The position numbers were made by a program, and so were the translations under genes. From positions 248,001 to 312,000 of the forward strand of contig NZ_CP016282.1 in the NCBI RefSeq assembly GCF_001679725.1: 64,000 nucleotides of DNA. The letters are read 5' to 3'. The number at the start of each line of letters is the position of its first letter. The stretch's first letter is position 1. The notes beneath the pieces were generated by a model. The model was given only the letters and a program-made list of their open reading frames with translations, did not search any database and was not told where the DNA came from. This document shows positions 1-7,323 of the stretch, in pieces. The stretch is from Cryobacterium arcticum. Its GTDB lineage: Bacteria; Actinomycetota; Actinomycetes; Actinomycetales; Microbacteriaceae.

Positions 1-216
1 GTCCTGGGCGCCGATCTGGCGGAGCGCGTCGATGGACTTGGCGTCGGCCTGCACGGCGTGGGTGACCCGCTCGGACCACTTCTGCACGAGCGCCTCGCTG
101 CTGTCCACGGCGAGGACCTCACGGCCCAGACGGTCGAGCTTGCCGGCAGTCGCGGCACCGAACCGACCCAGTCCAATGATCAGAACGGGGGCGTCGTGCT
201 TGATCCGGTCAACCAA
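1..216 (-). CDS. TrkA/KtrA-type K+ channel regulatory subunit (N-terminal part)
   Basis: Cut by the window edge; 72 codons are visible. The N-terminus reads LVDRIKHDAPVLIIGLGRFG, a Rossmann-type GxGxxG nucleotide-binding motif, followed by an acidic end of the second strand (AVDSS). This is the RCK/TrkA_N fold that binds NAD(H) or ATP/ADP and gates a TrkH/KtrB pore on the cytoplasmic face. The start is taken as TTG at 216, with an AGGAAAGG ribosome site about 8 nt upstream. It overlaps the stop of the upstream pore gene by 8 nt, so the two subunits are translationally coupled. The TTG start is inferred. The C-terminal ligand-binding half lies outside the window. Confidence 0.85.
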   Translation of the reverse strand, partial: MVDRIKHDAPVLIIGLGRFGAATAGKLDRLGREVLAVDSSEALVQKWSERVTHAVQADAKSIDALRQIGAQD

Positions 217-1693
217 CGATGGGCCTTTCCTCGGGGCGTTTGAACAACTGTCTGCTTTGGCTCGCTGCCAGCGCCGCCGCGAGAGTCACTGTACCAACCC
301 GGCCCATGAACATCGTCGCGGCCAGAACGTAGACCCCCTCGGGTGGCAGCTCGGCGGTCAGCCCCGTCGACAGCCCCACGGTCGCGAACGCCGAGATCAC
401 ATCAAAAAGCACGACGTCAAGCGCCTGCTTGGAGATGTGCAGGATCAGGATGCTCGACACGGCGACCGTGGTCGCGCCCCACAGCACCACGCTGACCGCC
501 AGGCGCAGGATGTCGCTGGGGATGCGGCGGCCGAAGGCCTCCATCTGCTCCTTGCCCTGGGCCTCGGCGAAGGCGGCCAGGAACAGCACCGCGAGGGTGG
601 TCACCTTGATGCCGCCGGCGGTGGAGGCCGAGCCGCCACCGATGAACATCAGCATGTCGCTGAGCAGCAGGCTGGAACCGTGCAGGTCGGCGATGTCGAT
701 GGTGGCGAAACCGCCGGACCGGGTCATCACCGACATGAACATGGATTGGAAGATGGTGTCGCCGGCGTTCAAGGACCCAAAGGTCTTCGGGTTGTCGAAC
801 TCCAGAATGATGTAGAAGATCATGCCGATGACCAGCAGCAGAACCGTAGTCCAAAGGGTGAGCTTCACGTGCACCGACCAGCGACGGGGTGTGCGCCAGT
901 GCCTGGCGAAGGTCATCAGCACCGGGAAGCCCAGGCTGCCCAGGAACACGCCGGTCATCAGGGCGCCGAGGAACCAGTAGTCATTGGCGAACTGGCCGAT
1001 GCCCTCCGCATTCGGGCTGAACCCGGTGTTGGTGAAGGCCATCGCGGCGTAATAGATGCTCTGCCAGAGGGCCTCGCCGGTGGGCACGCCGTCGATCAGC
1101 ATCCGCGGGAACAAGAGCAGGGCGACGGCCGCCTCGATGGCCAGAGTGCTGATGGCCACCGTGAGCAGCAGGCTGCCGACCTCACCGAGCCGCACGGCCT
1201 GACCCTCATTGACCGGGCCCATGTGGATGCGCGACGGGTTCGAGTCGCTGGCCGCCATGAGCTTGGCGCGCAGGCCCAGGCGGCGGGAGATGACCAGGCC
1301 CATCAGGGATGCCAGGGTCAGCACCCCCATGCCGCCGATGTTGACGCCGACGACGACGAGAACGTTGCCGAATGCCGACCAGTGCGTGGCCATGTCCACC
1401 GTGCTCAGGCCGGTGACGCAAATCACCGACACGGCAGTGAACACGGCGTCGTGCAGCGGGGTTTCCGTGTCGCCAGCGGAGGCAATCGGCAAGGAGAACA
1501 GCAGGGTGAAGAGCAGGATCAGTGCGGTGAACACGAACAGCGCGAACCGGGACGGCGACTTGCGCACGATCCCATCGACAGAATCGCGGATGCGTCCGTA
1601 CCAGGTGTTGGAATGGCTGCTGAACCGGGCGTTAGGGGTTTGCGTCTTCACTCGAATCCCCGAACTGGATGGTGGTCGATGACAAGTTGTCAT
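209..1693 (-). CDS. TrkH/KtrB-family potassium transporter pore subunit
   Basis: Integral membrane protein of up to 494 aa that moves K+ (possibly with Na+) and partners with the TrkA-like subunit just downstream. The four pore-loop repeats are recognisable: TGLST, TNTGFS, TRSGGF and TVGLS, each carrying the conserved selectivity-filter glycine. A first membrane segment lies near residues 50-70 (LFVFTALILLFTLLFSL). Length suits KtrB-type proteins. The start is uncertain: ATG at 1693 has no clear ribosome site, and GTG at 1651 (VKTQTPN, GGGGA upstream) would remove 14 unconserved residues. It is transcribed away from the ArsR-like gene at 1727, with under 35 nt between the starts. Confidence 0.9.
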   Translation of the reverse strand: MTTCHRPPSSSGIRVKTQTPNARFSSHSNTWYGRIRDSVDGIVRKSPSRFALFVFTALILLFTLLFSLPIASAGDTETPLHDAVFTAVSVICVTGLSTVDMATHWSAFGNVLVVVGVNIGGMGVLTLASLMGLVISRRLGLRAKLMAASDSNPSRIHMGPVNEGQAVRLGEVGSLLLTVAISTLAIEAAVALLLFPRMLIDGVPTGEALWQSIYYAAMAFTNTGFSPNAEGIGQFANDYWFLGALMTGVFLGSLGFPVLMTFARHWRTPRRWSVHVKLTLWTTVLLLVIGMIFYIILEFDNPKTFGSLNAGDTIFQSMFMSVMTRSGGFATIDIADLHGSSLLLSDMLMFIGGGSASTAGGIKVTTLAVLFLAAFAEAQGKEQMEAFGRRIPSDILRLAVSVVLWGATTVAVSSILILHISKQALDVVLFDVISAFATVGLSTGLTAELPPEGVYVLAATMFMGRVGTVTLAAALAASQSRQLFKRPEERPIVG

Positions 1694-1726
1694 GGTACCC
1701 GCACCGGGAATGACTAGCCTTGGGGC

Positions 1727-2176
1727 ATGGCAGACATCTTTGGCGTGGTGGCGGACTCGACCCGACGCGATATCTTACGCATTCTCCTCGAGCGCTACAA
1801 CCAGTCCAGCGCTGCCCAGGGGGAACTGAGCGTTTCCGACATCGTCAATTCCCTCGGCCTGAGCCAGCCGACGGTCTCCAAGCACCTCAAGGTGCTGCGT
1901 GAGGCCGGCCTGGTCGGCGTGCGCGAAGAGGGGCAGCACCGCTACTACCACCTCGACTACGCGCCGCTCGAGGAGATCGAGGATTGGCTGATCCCGTTCC
2001 TCAGCATCGACGTCGATACCACCGCCGCCGACGAGACCGAGGTGCTCAAGGACGAGCAGCGTGCCTTTGCCGCCGCCATCGGCAAGGCGTTCGCTGACAC
2101 GTCGTTCCAGATGTCGCACGCCGTCAAGGACTCGACGGTGACCAAGAGCGTCAAGAAGTGGCGTAAGAACGACTAG
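1727..2176 (+). CDS. ArsR/SmtB-type winged-helix transcriptional regulator
   Basis: A 149-aa DNA-binding protein. The helix-turn-helix lies around residues 38-60 (VSDIVNSLGLSQPTVSKHLK), followed by the wing (VREEGQHRYYHL). No ArsR metal-site cysteines (CxC) are present, so metal sensing is doubtful. The C-terminal ~50 residues (TEVLKDEQRAFAAAIGKAFA) are an extra tail, basic at the end (SVKKWRKND). A TAGCCT hexamer at 1714-1719 sits just upstream and there is no Shine-Dalgarno, so the mRNA may be leaderless. It lies in a row with the BldC-like and bS22 genes, an arrangement common in Actinobacteria. Targets are unknown. Confidence 0.85.
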   Translation: MADIFGVVADSTRRDILRILLERYNQSSAAQGELSVSDIVNSLGLSQPTVSKHLKVLREAGLVGVREEGQHRYYHLDYAPLEEIEDWLIPFLSIDVDTTAADETEVLKDEQRAFAAAIGKAFADTSFQMSHAVKDSTVTKSVKKWRKND

Positions 2177-2240
2177 CGAGCCGGCGGGGTTCGCTCTACA
2201 GTGACGACACCAGCCCCGCCGAGCCCCGAGGGAGCCGCCC

Positions 2241-2474
2241 ATGTCACGCGAGCTTCCCGACCCGCGGTTGGATGACCTGCGCTTCCTCACCGTCGCCGAG
2301 GTCGCGGATGTCATGAGGGTCTCCCGGATGACCGTGTACCGCCTTGTGCACGCCGGACAGTTGCCCGCCGTGCGCTTCGGACGCTCGTTCCGGGTGCCCG
2401 AAGCGGCCGTTCTGAGGGCCATCGAACCCACTCGTGGGGGAAGTGAGTCGGACGGGACTTTCTTTATCCGTTAG
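2241..2474 (+). CDS. BldC/excisionase-like MerR-type helix-turn-helix protein
   Basis: A 77-aa single-domain DNA-binding protein. LTVAEVADVMRVSRMTVYRL (residues ~16-35) is the MerR/excisionase helix-turn-helix, followed by a short wing (AGQLPAVRFGRSFRVPEAAV). It lacks an effector-binding domain, as in Streptomyces BldC and mycobacterial Rv0500A. GGGAG lies upstream of the ATG. The gene is immediately followed by bS22, the same pairing as Rv0500A/Rv0500B. This is a conserved actinobacterial core regulator rather than a phage excisionase; its targets here are not visible. Confidence 0.85.
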   Translation: MSRELPDPRLDDLRFLTVAEVADVMRVSRMTVYRLVHAGQLPAVRFGRSFRVPEAAVLRAIEPTRGGSESDGTFFIR

Positions 2475-2534
2475 AATGGGGTTTTCGTGTCGGTCGCGAA
2501 TCCCGCGGCTAAACCAAATCTTTGTGAGGTCCGT

Positions 2535-2633
2535 GTGGGTTCTGTAATCAAGAAGCGACGCAAGCGTATGGCGAAGAAGAAGCACCGCAAGCTGCTTCGT
2601 AAGACTCGCCACCAGCGTCGTAACAAGAAGTAG
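2535..2633 (+). CDS. Small ribosomal subunit protein bS22
   Basis: A 32-residue, extremely basic peptide starting VGSVIKKRRKRMAKKKHRKL and ending RRNKK. It matches the actinobacterial bS22 described in mycobacterial ribosomes (about 33 aa), which binds the 30S subunit. GTG start at 2535 preceded by GTGAGG. The position directly after the BldC-like gene is conserved in Actinobacteria. It is too short for many gene finders. A strong hairpin terminator follows at 2660. Confidence 0.9.
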   Translation: MGSVIKKRRKRMAKKKHRKLLRKTRHQRRNKK

Positions 2634-2659
2634 ACGGTCTCGGCCGTTTTTATGAGCTG

Positions 2660-2688
2660 AGCGCTAGGTCTGTGACCTAGCGCTTTTT
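2660..2688. terminator. Hairpin terminator between bS22 and the convergent HAD gene
   Basis: Perfect 11-bp stem (AGCGCTAGGTC / GACCTAGCGCT) with a TGT loop, followed on the plus strand by TTTTT. It ends the bS22 transcript. Its left part also covers the stop codon region of the minus-strand HAD gene, so it may act on both transcripts, although the minus side lacks an immediate U tract. Confidence 0.9.
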
Positions 2689-3396
2689 GCTTGCGCCGGC
2701 GGCCTTGAGCTGTGCCACCTTCATGCGCATGATGGGCCACCCGCGGGCGACCGCATAACGGCGCAGCGTCGCATCCGGGTTGACCGCCACCGGGTTTCCG
2801 ACGAGCTCGAGCAACGGGATGTCGTTGTGCGAGTCGGAGTACGCCCAGCAGTGGGCCAGGTCGATCTCGCGCGCCTGGGCGATCTCGCGTGCCACATCGG
2901 CTTTGCGGCTGCCGTGGCAGATGCCGTCGACGAGTTGTCCCGTGAAGATGCCGTCGACGGTCGCGAGCCGAGTGCCGAGCGCGCCCGTCAGTTCCAGGCG
3001 CTCCGCGATCACGTCGGCAACTTCTTGAGCCGTCGCGGTGACCAGCCATACCTCGCGGCCCGCCGTCAGGTGGGCGCGGGCCACGGCCACGGTCTCCGGC
3101 CAGAGCCGCTGGATGAGTCGGCTGTCGAAGATCTCGTGGCTGAGGGTGACGAGTTCGTCACGGGTTCGCCCGGTCATGATGTCCATCGCGCGCAGCCGGA
3201 GCCGGGAGATGTTCACGCCGTCCTCGCCGACCGCCAGGAACCGGGTCTGGCTCCAGCCGAACGCGATGACATCGGCCAGCGAGATGAACCGCATCCGCCA
3301 GGCGCCGACGCCCACGTGATAGAGGCTGGCGCCGCGCAGCAGCGTGTTGTCCACGTCGAAGAACGCGATTGCGCGGGGGCCGGATTCTTCGGACAT
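2677..3396 (-). CDS. HAD-IB family phosphatase (SerB-like)
   Basis: A 239-aa soluble hydrolase. DVDNT (residues ~14-18) is HAD motif I with the nucleophilic aspartate; VTATAQ provides motif II (T), and YSDSHNDIPLL is motif III/IV (SDSxxD). Sub-family IB enzymes include phosphoserine phosphatase and lysophosphatidate phosphatases; the substrate here is unknown. A TAGACT hexamer lies 8 nt before the ATG and there is no Shine-Dalgarno, suggesting a leaderless mRNA. It diverges from the glutaredoxin gene, an arrangement also seen around mycobacterial serB1 (Rv0505c-Rv0508). Confidence 0.88.
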   Translation of the reverse strand: MSEESGPRAIAFFDVDNTLLRGASLYHVGVGAWRMRFISLADVIAFGWSQTRFLAVGEDGVNISRLRLRAMDIMTGRTRDELVTLSHEIFDSRLIQRLWPETVAVARAHLTAGREVWLVTATAQEVADVIAERLELTGALGTRLATVDGIFTGQLVDGICHGSRKADVAREIAQAREIDLAHCWAYSDSHNDIPLLELVGNPVAVNPDATLRRYAVARGWPIMRMKVAQLKAAGASKKR

Positions 3397-3448
3397 TGCG
3401 GTCGAGTCTACCCAAGGTGCAGTTGTCGGCGCGGCTTAGGCTGGAGCC

Positions 3449-3718
3449 ATGTCCACCGCGCATCTCACCCTGATCGGCAAGCCCGGCTGCCACCTCTGCG
3501 ACGACGCCCGGGCCGTGGTGACCACGGTGCTGGCCGAGCTGGAGAGCGAGGCGGGCGCGCCCACCGTGCTGCTCGAGGAGAAGTCGATCCTCGACGACGC
3601 CGAGTTGCACGAGCGGTTCGTCGAGGACATCCCGGTGCTGCTCATCAACGGCCGGGTGCACAACTATTGGCGCATCGATCCGGTGCGCTTGCACACCGCT
3701 CTCCTGGAGGTTCGATGA
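3449..3718 (+). CDS. Glutaredoxin-family thiol-disulfide protein
   Basis: An 89-aa thioredoxin-fold protein. LTLIGKPGCHLCDDA carries the redox pair C14-x-x-C17 on the first helix; VEDIPVLLING supplies the cis-proline. This is the DUF836/glutaredoxin-like group common in Actinobacteria (Rv0508-like); its partner thiol is probably mycothiol or a protein. TAGGCT at 3437-3442 ends 6 nt before the ATG, so the transcript is probably leaderless. The stop overlaps the next start by 4 nt (ATGA), indicating coupled translation. Confidence 0.85.
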   Translation: MSTAHLTLIGKPGCHLCDDARAVVTTVLAELESEAGAPTVLLEEKSILDDAELHERFVEDIPVLLINGRVHNYWRIDPVRLHTALLEVR

Positions 3719-4014
3719 CCATTCTGCATATCGTGTCGTGGCGGCTGGCGGCCACCGACCCCGCCGAGAAGGCGGAGCACGCGGCGCAGATGGTGGCCAG
3801 GCTCGGCGGTCTTGTCGGTGTGATCGAGGAGATCCGCTCCCTGCGCATCGGCCCGGATGTGGTGGGTGGAGCCAATTGGGACATCGCCCTCGTGGCGGAG
3901 TACGACGACGAGGCGGCGTTGGCGCGCTACCAGGTGCACCCGGCCCACGTCGAGGCGGGCGCCTACGTGAAGTCGGTCACCGCCGAGCGGATGGCCGTCG
4001 ACCTCGTCGTGTAA
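3715..4014 (+). CDS. Dabb-family (stress responsive A/B barrel) protein
   Basis: A 99-aa protein beginning MTILHIVSWRL, with the ferredoxin-like pattern of the Dabb family: an N-terminal beta strand, a helix (AAQMVARLGGLVGVIEEI), and a closing strand (DIALVAEYDDEAALARYQVH), then a HVEAGAYV segment. Such proteins form dimeric A/B barrels; most have unknown function. It is translationally coupled to the upstream glutaredoxin. It is followed directly by a tandem repeat. Confidence 0.85.
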   Translation: MTILHIVSWRLAATDPAEKAEHAAQMVARLGGLVGVIEEIRSLRIGPDVVGGANWDIALVAEYDDEAALARYQVHPAHVEAGAYVKSVTAERMAVDLVV

Positions 4015-4040
4015 CGGCACGGCCCACCTCGTCGTTCAAG

Positions 4041-4225
4041 CGTGTCGAGACCCCGTGACCTGCGGGATCGTCGCGCCCCCACGTGGGTCGAGCCTGTCGA
4101 GACCCTCGTGACCTGCGGGATCGTCGCGCCCACACGTCGGTCGAGCCTGTCGAGACCCCGTGACCTGCGGGATCGTCGTGCCCTCACGTCGGTCGAGCTT
4201 GTCGAGACCCCGTGACGTGCGTGTG
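4041..4225. repeat. Tandem repeat, four ~52-bp units with REP-like 19-mer
   Basis: The core TGTCGAGACC recurs at 4043, 4095, 4148 and 4200, giving a 52-53 bp period. Units contain GGTCGAGCYTGTCGAGACC followed by GTGACCTGCGGGATCGTCG. All copies are in the same orientation, and none of the short reading frames here looks like a gene. The same 19-mer builds the arrays near 11.4-11.9 kb and 45.2-46.0 kb. Confidence 0.9.
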
Positions 4226-4243
4226 TGTCGTGCGGTGACGCAG

Positions 4244-4275
4244 AAGAACGGCCGAGCGTGTGCTCGGCCGTTCTT
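4244..4275. terminator. Hairpin terminator downstream of the lipoprotein gene
   Basis: 14-bp stem AAGAACGGCCGAGC / GCTCGGCCGTTCTT with a 4-nt loop, 25 nt after the stop of the minus-strand lipoprotein gene. The stem ends in TTCTT on the plus strand; there is no long U tract on either side. It probably terminates the lipoprotein transcript and insulates the repeat array. Confidence 0.75.
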
Positions 4276-4300
4276 GTGTACTGCGGTGTGTTGCGGGGTG

Positions 4301-4987
4301 TTACTTGGTGTTGACGGTGATGGTGGCGATGCCGACGAGGAGCTGGTCGGCGATGGCGTCGGTGCCGAAGGTGGTGTTGAGCAGGCCGGCGGCGTCGGCG
4401 GAGATGTGCACGGTGGTGCCGGTGAGGATGGCGTTGTCGCCGTCCATCTGGAGGGGCTTGAGGGTTCCGCCGTAGAGGTCGAAGAGCTTGACCTGGGTGG
4501 CGGCGGACTCGCCGTTGGCGGTGACGTCTCCGAAGAGCTCCGAGGTGCCGGGGTCGATGGTGAAGTTGGTCAGTTCGACGACGGTGTCGCCGGCGGTGAG
4601 GGAGAAGCCGGAGCCTTCGTGCTCGATGTTGCCCTGGACGTAGGGGCGGTAATCTTCGGCCGGGTCGTAGTAGTCCACGTTTCCGCCGGTGATGGGGAAG
4701 TGCAGGCTGCCTTCTTCGAGGGTGGCGGTGCCGACGGTACCGGGCGTGAGGCCGAGGCTGGTCAGTGCTGCGGCGAAGTCGGCGTCCAGGAGGACGGCGG
4801 TGTCGACGCCGGTGAGGGCGGGGATCGAGGCGACCGGGGTGGGGGTGGCTTCGGCGGAGCTGCTGCTCGAGGAGGAGCTGGAGGACGGCGTCGACGCCGT
4901 GCCTTCGTCCATGGAGCAGGCGGCGAGGCCGGCGACGAGGAGGCCGGCGGTGGTCAGTCCGAGTGCGGTCTTGGTGAAGCTGCGCAT
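4301..4987 (-). CDS. Secreted lipoprotein with HtaA-like domain
   Basis: 228 aa. The signal peptide (MRSFTKTALGLTTAGLLVAG) ends in the lipobox LAAC, giving a lipid-anchored Cys at residue ~24. A ten-serine linker follows, then one globular domain of ~170 aa. The domain pattern (FPITGGNVDY, then GxIEHEGSGFSLTAGDTVV, then LTNFTID, then LxGxV) resembles the HtaA/secreted beta-rich domains of actinobacterial heme-binding and cell-surface proteins. This assignment is by pattern only. Conserved tyrosine/histidine heme ligands cannot be judged here, so a heme role is unproven. AAAGGA precedes the ATG. Monocistronic, with its own terminator. Confidence 0.7.
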   Translation of the reverse strand: MRSFTKTALGLTTAGLLVAGLAACSMDEGTASTPSSSSSSSSSSAEATPTPVASIPALTGVDTAVLLDADFAAALTSLGLTPGTVGTATLEEGSLHFPITGGNVDYYDPAEDYRPYVQGNIEHEGSGFSLTAGDTVVELTNFTIDPGTSELFGDVTANGESAATQVKLFDLYGGTLKPLQMDGDNAILTGTTVHISADAAGLLNTTFGTDAIADQLLVGIATITVNTK

Positions 4988-5076
4988 GATGTGTTCCTTT
5001 GCTGTGGGATGGTCTGCGGGGTGTTGCTGGTAGTGCTGGTGTTGCTTGGTATGCAGGTGGTTCGGCCCCCCGGCAG

Positions 5077-5106
5077 AAAAGGTTTGGTCAATCTGAAAAA
5101 CTTTTC
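5077..5106. promoter_or_regulatory. AT-rich imperfect inverted repeat upstream of the lipoprotein gene
   Basis: Arms AAAAGGTTT and AAACTTTT flank GGTCAATCTGA about 90-120 nt upstream of the lipoprotein start. It stands out as an AT-rich island in a GC-rich region, and TTGACC (minus strand) lies inside it. It could be a regulator site with a -35 element. It does not match the DtxR iron box well, and the regulator is unknown. Confidence 0.35.
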
Positions 5107-5233
5107 CGCGATCGCCTGCCGCGGCCAACTCACGGGACTGTTTCGCATACAAAAGCCCCCGACGTGCGGCTGAGCGCCTATCGCGGACCAGCGAGATGGG
5201 TGCGTTGGCGAGGGTGTCTTGCGGGTTAACACG

Positions 5234-5266
5234 AAATCGCGCCTGTCCGGGGGACAGGCGCGATTT
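5234..5266 (-). terminator. Hairpin terminator of aspS
   Basis: Perfect 15-bp stem AAATCGCGCCTGTCC / GGACAGGCGCGATTT with a 3-nt loop, 20 nt downstream of the aspS stop. The stem starts with an A/T-rich foot rather than a separate U tract. Confidence 0.8.
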
Positions 5267-5285
5267 GTGAAGCGGGAGTTGCGGG

Positions 5286-6614
5286 TTACGGCTCCAGGCG
5301 GGTCGGGCCGCGGAACAGGTAGGTGACCTCGCGGATGGATGCCTGGTGCAGCATCAGCATCAGCACGCGGGCCAGGCCCATGCCGAAACCACCGTGCGAC
5401 GGCACGCCGTAGCGGAAGAAGTCGAGGTAACCGGCGATCTCGGCCGGGTCCACGCCCTTCTCGATGGCCTGCTCCGTGAGCACGTCGATGCGGTGCTCAC
5501 GCTGCGCGCCGGTGGAGATCTCGGTGCCGTTGAAGATCAGGTCGTAGCTGTTGGTCAGGCTCGCGTCGCCCTCGTGGCGCATGTGATAGAACGGGCGGAT
5601 GCTCGACGCATAGTCGGTGAGGAACACGAACTCGTGCCCGTACGTCTCGGCGACGTAGGCCGCGATCTGGCGCTCGCCCTCCGGGTCCATGTCGTCGTCG
5701 TCGCGGGGAACCTCGTAGCCGCGGCTCTTCACGATCTCCTTGGCCTCGGCCAGGGGGATGCGCGGGAACGGCGTGGTCGGCACGGTGACCTCGACGCCGA
5801 ACAGCGCGAGCACCTCTTCGCCGTGCTTGGCCTTGACCGCGGTGAACGCGGCCACGAGCAGGTCCTCGTGCAGCTGCATGACGTCCTCGTGGCTGTCAAT
5901 CCAGCTGATCTCGGAGTCGACGCTGGTGAACTCGGTGGCGTGCCGGCTGGTGAACGACGGGTCGGCCCGGAACGCCGGCCCCACCTCGAAGATCTTGCCG
6001 AAACCAGAGGACTGCGCCATTTGCTTGAAGAACTGCGGGCTCTGCGCGAGGTAGGCCTTGGTGTCGAAGTACTCCACCTCGAACAGCTCGGCGCGGGACT
6101 CGCTCGCGCTGGCCATCAGCTTCGGGGTGTGCAGCTCGATGAAGTCGTGCTCGATCCAGTACGTGCGCAGCGCGTGCTCGAACGTGGTCTGGATGCGGAA
6201 GATGAGGTTCGACTTGGGCTGACGCAGGTCGAGGAAGCGCCAGTCCATGCGCTTGTCCAGGCTGGAGTCCGCCGCGATCGGGGTCTCCGGGATGGCGTGC
6301 GTGACAACGTCGAGCGACTCGAGCTTGATCTCGATGCCGCCGAGCTTGACCCGCTCATCGTGCTTGAGCTGCCCGGTGACGGTGACGAAGCTGCCCTGGG
6401 ACAGGCCCGAGATGGTGGTGGCGGGCTCGTCGTCGACGACGACACCCTCGGCATCCGTGCTGCGCGGATTGACCAGCTGCACCGCGCCCGATTCGTCGCG
6501 CAGAACGACGAATTGCACCTTCTTCTGGTCCCGGACGGTTTCGACCCACCCGGACACGGAAACGAGACCGTCGTCGAGGGCGGCAAGATTCTTTATCAGT
6601 ACGCGAGCATTCAC
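5286..6614 (-). CDS. aspS: Aspartate-tRNA ligase, archaeal/eukaryotic-type (probably Asp/Asn non-discriminating)
   Basis: 442 aa. The N-terminal OB-fold anticodon-binding domain (residues ~1-105; VSVSGWVETVRDQKKVQFVV) is followed by a class II catalytic core, with FRADPSFTSRHATEFTSVD as motif 2 and GGFGMGLARVLMLML as motif 3. The GAD insertion of ordinary bacterial AspRS (~590 aa) is absent, so this is the short archaeal type. Such enzymes often charge both tRNA-Asp and tRNA-Asn, the latter then amidated by GatCAB. This is inferred from family, not shown here. GTG start; TAAACT on the minus strand (plus 6621-6626) ends 6 nt upstream, consistent with a leaderless mRNA. Confidence 0.92.
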   Translation of the reverse strand: MNARVLIKNLAALDDGLVSVSGWVETVRDQKKVQFVVLRDESGAVQLVNPRSTDAEGVVVDDEPATTISGLSQGSFVTVTGQLKHDERVKLGGIEIKLESLDVVTHAIPETPIAADSSLDKRMDWRFLDLRQPKSNLIFRIQTTFEHALRTYWIEHDFIELHTPKLMASASESRAELFEVEYFDTKAYLAQSPQFFKQMAQSSGFGKIFEVGPAFRADPSFTSRHATEFTSVDSEISWIDSHEDVMQLHEDLLVAAFTAVKAKHGEEVLALFGVEVTVPTTPFPRIPLAEAKEIVKSRGYEVPRDDDDMDPEGERQIAAYVAETYGHEFVFLTDYASSIRPFYHMRHEGDASLTNSYDLIFNGTEISTGAQREHRIDVLTEQAIEKGVDPAEIAGYLDFFRYGVPSHGGFGMGLARVLMLMLHQASIREVTYLFRGPTRLEP

Positions 6615-6678
6615 CCCGCAAGTTTAGCCGCACAGCTCTCGGCGAATTCGCGGGTGACCCCTCCGTAGACTGGACTGC

Positions 6679-7323
6679 GTGGTAGCTAGCCAGGTACATC
6701 TCGTGCGTCACGGTGAGGTTTTCAACCCCGAACGCGTGCTTTACGGCAGACTTCCCGGCTTCAAGCTGTCCGATTTGGGCCGGCAGATGGCCGAGGCGGC
6801 TGCCGCAGACCTCGTCGACCGTGCGCGCCCCGTAGTGCGGGTGGTCGCGTCGCCACTGCAGCGCACCCAGGAGTCCGCCGCCCCGATCATGGCGGCCTTC
6901 GGCCTGCCCATCAACCTCGACGAGCGCCTCATCGAACCTGCCAACCGCTTCGAGGGCAAACGGATGCGCGGCCCCGGCGGCGCCCTCCGCGACCCGCGCA
7001 ACTGGCCCAGCCTGGTGAACCCTGCCCGGCCCAGCTGGGGCGAACCGTTCCGCTCCATCTCCACCCGGATGATCGCCGCGATCGACGACGCCTTCCACTC
7101 CGTGGACGACGGCGACGTGGTGCTGGTCAGCCACCAACTGCCGATCTGGATGGTGCACCGCAGCCTGGCCGGCGAGCGTCTCGCGCACGACCCGCGCAAG
7201 CGCCGCTGCGACCTCTCCAGCATCACCACCCTGACCCTGCGCGGCAACGTGCCCGCCGAGGTCGCCTACTCGAGCCCTGCCGCCGCCCTCCTGGTGCCCG
7301 CCAACGACGTGGGTGCAGTATGA
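6679..7323 (+). CDS. Histidine phosphatase superfamily protein
   Basis: 214 aa. VHLVRHGEV is the catalytic RHG motif with the phospho-accepting histidine; SPLQRTQESA supplies the conserved arginine, and VVLVSHQLPI the second histidine. Phosphoglycerate mutase-like fold; substrate unknown. It is the first gene of a cytochrome c maturation operon and its stop overlaps the TlpA start by 4 nt, a linkage common in Actinobacteria. GTG start; TAGACT at 6666-6671 lies 7 nt upstream, suggesting a leaderless transcript. Confidence 0.88.
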   Translation: MVASQVHLVRHGEVFNPERVLYGRLPGFKLSDLGRQMAEAAAADLVDRARPVVRVVASPLQRTQESAAPIMAAFGLPINLDERLIEPANRFEGKRMRGPGGALRDPRNWPSLVNPARPSWGEPFRSISTRMIAAIDDAFHSVDDGDVVLVSHQLPIWMVHRSLAGERLAHDPRKRRCDLSSITTLTLRGNVPAEVAYSSPAAALLVPANDVGAV

